From assembly GCA_964573105.1 (NCBI GenBank), contig CAZNIS010000008.1, positions 1 to 64,000 of the forward strand: a DNA stretch of 64,000 nt. The letters are read 5' to 3'. The notes below the pieces were generated by a model. The model searched no databases and was not told where the DNA came from. It saw only the letters and a list, made by a program, of their open reading frames with translations. A program made the position numbers and the translations under genes. The DNA is from CAKZSB01 sp964573105. Its GTDB lineage: Bacteria; Pseudomonadota; Gammaproteobacteria; Granulosicoccales; Granulosicoccaceae. Below, piece by piece: positions 61,973 to 64,000 of this stretch; positions within the stretch are counted from its first letter, which is position 1, and every line of letters starts with the position of its first letter.

Positions 61973-64000
61973 GTGGGTCAGTGGGCCTGCTGTTGTTGGG
62001 TTTGTTCTGCGCGAATCTGCTGGCAAGCTACTTCCTGACAGATTTCTGGGCGGCTGATCTAGCACTGCTCGAGCTGGCAGGTATTTACAGTAGTGAGTTT
62101 CTCGCAATCACGATAGTGTTTTTACTGCTGAGCCTGTTATCCATTCTAATTTCACGTCTGACAGGTATCAGCCTGACGATTATCGTCTTTTGCCTGGCAG
62201 TGTTGCCGATCGCGGTGTTTGTCCTCGCCAGTTGGTCGTTCTATGTGTTGTTCGAAAAATTTCCTGGCTGGTATGGACTCCAGATGTTGCGCCACGATGG
62301 TGCGCGGGTCATTGGTATTGGATCGGGCATGGGTGCGGTGTGGTCAAGCAGTTTGCGGATTGTGTTACACGCGATAGCGCTGCTGTTGGTTTTTGGTTTT
62401 TTGGCATTTAGCACCTCGGCGTTGGGCCGTACGTTGCAAATTGTGGGTAAACAAGCAGCATTGGCTTGTGTAATCTTTGCAACGGCTGCCATCGCCTATC
62501 CTGATCTCTACAGAGCTAGCGATGCGGACAATCTAAGAGATCCGGGATACCATCGCATTAAAGAGGCCGAGACGCTGCAACTAAAAAGCGTTGCCGGGCC
62601 AGTCTCTTCACTGGTGGCGGAGATTGCCAGTGCGACCCTGCTGCGAAACAGCACAGATGCGGCGGTGTTGCAGACAATGGATCTCGAACCGATTGCAGGT
62701 TCATCGAATGCCCCATCCAGCCATGTTGAAAAGGAACGCTTCCCGAATATTGTTTTCATCCTGGTTGAGTCGATGAACCCGGATGTGCTCGCGGTGAACG
62801 GCAGCGGTGGCAACATTATGCCCAGTGTCGATGCGTTGATAAACGAAGGCTACTATTTTAGCAATGTCTGGGCGCAATCCAGTCACTCTAACTATGCTGA
62901 CATTGCCGCTTTGTCGGGCCAGTACCCGCTGCGTTCCGAGAATATACATTTTTACCCGACCAATCCGGGTTATCCGCGTTCGTTGCCCTGGGAGCACCTA
63001 AGTCAGTTTGGGTATCGCGCTGCAGGCTTTTCCTCAGGCGATGACAATTGGGGGAGAATGGATAACTACATCCAAAGTGCGAACCTTGAGTTTTTTGATC
63101 ATGCTGGTAACGAGGGTGTACAGCAGGAGGGACGTCGCGTAACTAATGCCAGGCAATTGGAAGAGCTCGAGGACGGTGCGTACAAGGTTGACATCAGCAA
63201 TTTCATGCTCGGTGGCTCTAGAACATTTGGTACAAGCAGACTGGACGGGATCACCACAGAACGCGCCCTGGCCTGGATAGACGGTAAGCCGGCCGATCAA
63301 CCTTTTTTTATCTACCTGAACTATCAGGCCAGTCATTACCCGTTTACTGATCTACCGGAAAGCTTTGAACGCAAGCATCTAACCGAACAATCAACCGAAG
63401 CTGACCTGGTGCGCAGGGGCAACACACTGGATATGCCGTTTGAGCTGGTTGAACAGTCGTATTACGACGCTTTGCTGTACGTTGATCAGAATATATCGAA
63501 GCTGGTTCGTCATATCGAGCAACGTTCCAAAGACAATACGCTATACATCATTGCGGCAGATACCTCCACTCACATGCAGGCACATCTGCTAGGCAATGGC
63601 GGCGCACTCGATGAGACGGTACTGCGTATTCCGCTGATTATTGCTGGTACCGGAGTCGATGAAAGCCGTACGATCGACACGCCGATGGCACAGATTGATA
63701 TCGTGCCAACGAGCTATGGCTTGCTCGATCTGCCGGCAGATCCTGCCTCACAGGGTGAGGATGTCATCCTGCATCCAGACCCTGATCGATATATTTTTTC
63801 GGTAGCGCAATCACCGGCCGCTCACCAATATAGTGTCGTGCAGCGAGACTGGCAGCTGCTGGTTAACCATGACACCAAAAAAATCAGCGCGCGTTTTGTT
63901 GGGCGCGAGCCGAATGCTGGTGTTGATCAGATTCCTCATGATATCAAGGTTGATCTGGCCAGCCGCCTGGATCAATGGGTTAGTGCGCAACTGGGTTACT
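61930..64000 (+). CDS. Membrane-anchored sulfatase/phosphoglycerol transferase-fold protein (partial, runs off the end)
   Basis: The first 690 codons of a protein with four to five N-terminal membrane helices (from GLLLLGLFCANLLASYFL to about residue 190) and a large alkaline-phosphatase-superfamily domain resembling LTA synthase/OpgB-type sulfatase-fold enzymes. The first metal-site strand is NIVFILVESMNPD (about residue 271) and the likely nucleophile lies in QSSHSNYADIAALSGQYP (Ser317-Ser320), followed by PFFIYLNYQASHYPF. The usual GDH metal motif is not seen; the aligned stretch reads IIAADTSTHMQAH. Start: the ATG at 61930 is the first in frame after stops at 61867 and 61909, with only a weak GGAA upstream. 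Substrates in this family are phosphoglycerol or phosphoethanolamine groups on envelope glycans; here unknown. Confidence 0.83.
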   Translation, partial: MSGSSTKENTYHRPSGSVGLLLLGLFCANLLASYFLTDFWAADLALLELAGIYSSEFLAITIVFLLLSLLSILISRLTGISLTIIVFCLAVLPIAVFVLASWSFYVLFEKFPGWYGLQMLRHDGARVIGIGSGMGAVWSSSLRIVLHAIALLLVFGFLAFSTSALGRTLQIVGKQAALACVIFATAAIAYPDLYRASDADNLRDPGYHRIKEAETLQLKSVAGPVSSLVAEIASATLLRNSTDAAVLQTMDLEPIAGSSNAPSSHVEKERFPNIVFILVESMNPDVLAVNGSGGNIMPSVDALINEGYYFSNVWAQSSHSNYADIAALSGQYPLRSENIHFYPTNPGYPRSLPWEHLSQFGYRAAGFSSGDDNWGRMDNYIQSANLEFFDHAGNEGVQQEGRRVTNARQLEELEDGAYKVDISNFMLGGSRTFGTSRLDGITTERALAWIDGKPADQPFFIYLNYQASHYPFTDLPESFERKHLTEQSTEADLVRRGNTLDMPFELVEQSYYDALLYVDQNISKLVRHIEQRSKDNTLYIIAADTSTHMQAHLLGNGGALDETVLRIPLIIAGTGVDESRTIDTPMAQIDIVPTSYGLLDLPADPASQGEDVILHPDPDRYIFSVAQSPAAHQYSVVQRDWQLLVNHDTKKISARFVGREPNAGVDQIPHDIKVDLASRLDQWVSAQLGY

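Overview
The window reads as a draft (scaffolded) chromosome segment from a marine-type heterotrophic Gammaproteobacterium. Pointers are a glmU-glmS pair, a PA0069-family radical SAM protein, a TRAP and a peptide-type ABC importer with catabolic genes attached, and a giant LEPR-XLL/DUF4347 exoprotein of a kind mostly known from marine bacteria. This placement is inference; there is no rRNA or marker tree. A 100-N gap at 60920-61019 shows the sequence is a scaffold.

Layout. 39-8428: an aldo/keto reductase, then a catabolic/transport region: a racemase-fold protein without its catalytic cysteines, three small MaoC hot-dog proteins, an EthD-like protein, a TSUP exporter and a complete TRAP transporter (DctP, DctQ, DctM). 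8798-12010: glmU and glmS (UDP-GlcNAc synthesis). 12011-12655: a gene-free stretch full of palindromic repeats. 12656-18529: DUF1810, a TMADH/dienoyl-CoA-reductase-like flavoprotein, a HAD phosphatase, a patatin phospholipase and a membrane-anchored retropepsin-like protease. 18888-43070 (38% of the window): one uninterrupted 8060-codon gene for a giant surface/secreted protein built from a degenerate plus an intact DUF4347 domain, eight LamG-like domains, a GEVED domain, a beta-helix, two C-type-lectin-like domains, four groups of exactly seven repeats (predicted seven-bladed propellers) and a long cadherin/CSPG-like tail ending in a two-helix membrane hairpin.

43455-46091: PA0069 radical SAM protein, DUF1272 protein and an exported protein of unknown function, all on the minus strand. 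46294-57465: a tightly overlapped operon led by an XRE-cupin regulator with two matching operator palindromes around its promoter, then binding protein, two permeases, two ATPases, a GAF protein, hydantoinase subunits HyuA and HyuB and an M24 peptidase. The gene order suggests import of a cyclic amide or peptide-like compound, ATP-dependent ring opening, then peptidase cleavage. 57474-60400: three minus-strand oxidoreductases (MDR, PhyH, SDR). 60622-64000: a TDGT-repeat lipoprotein broken by the assembly gap, a frameshifted gene remnant, and the first 690 codons of a membrane-anchored alkaline-phosphatase/sulfatase-fold protein that runs off the end.

The observations most worth following are the architecture of the giant protein (four heptads, LamG domains nested in Ig-like domains, dead/live DUF4347 pair), the racemase-fold protein that has lost both catalytic cysteines beside a MaoC pair in which one partner has lost its catalytic Asp, the XRE-cupin operator pair, and the evidence that the N gap is an assembly artefact.
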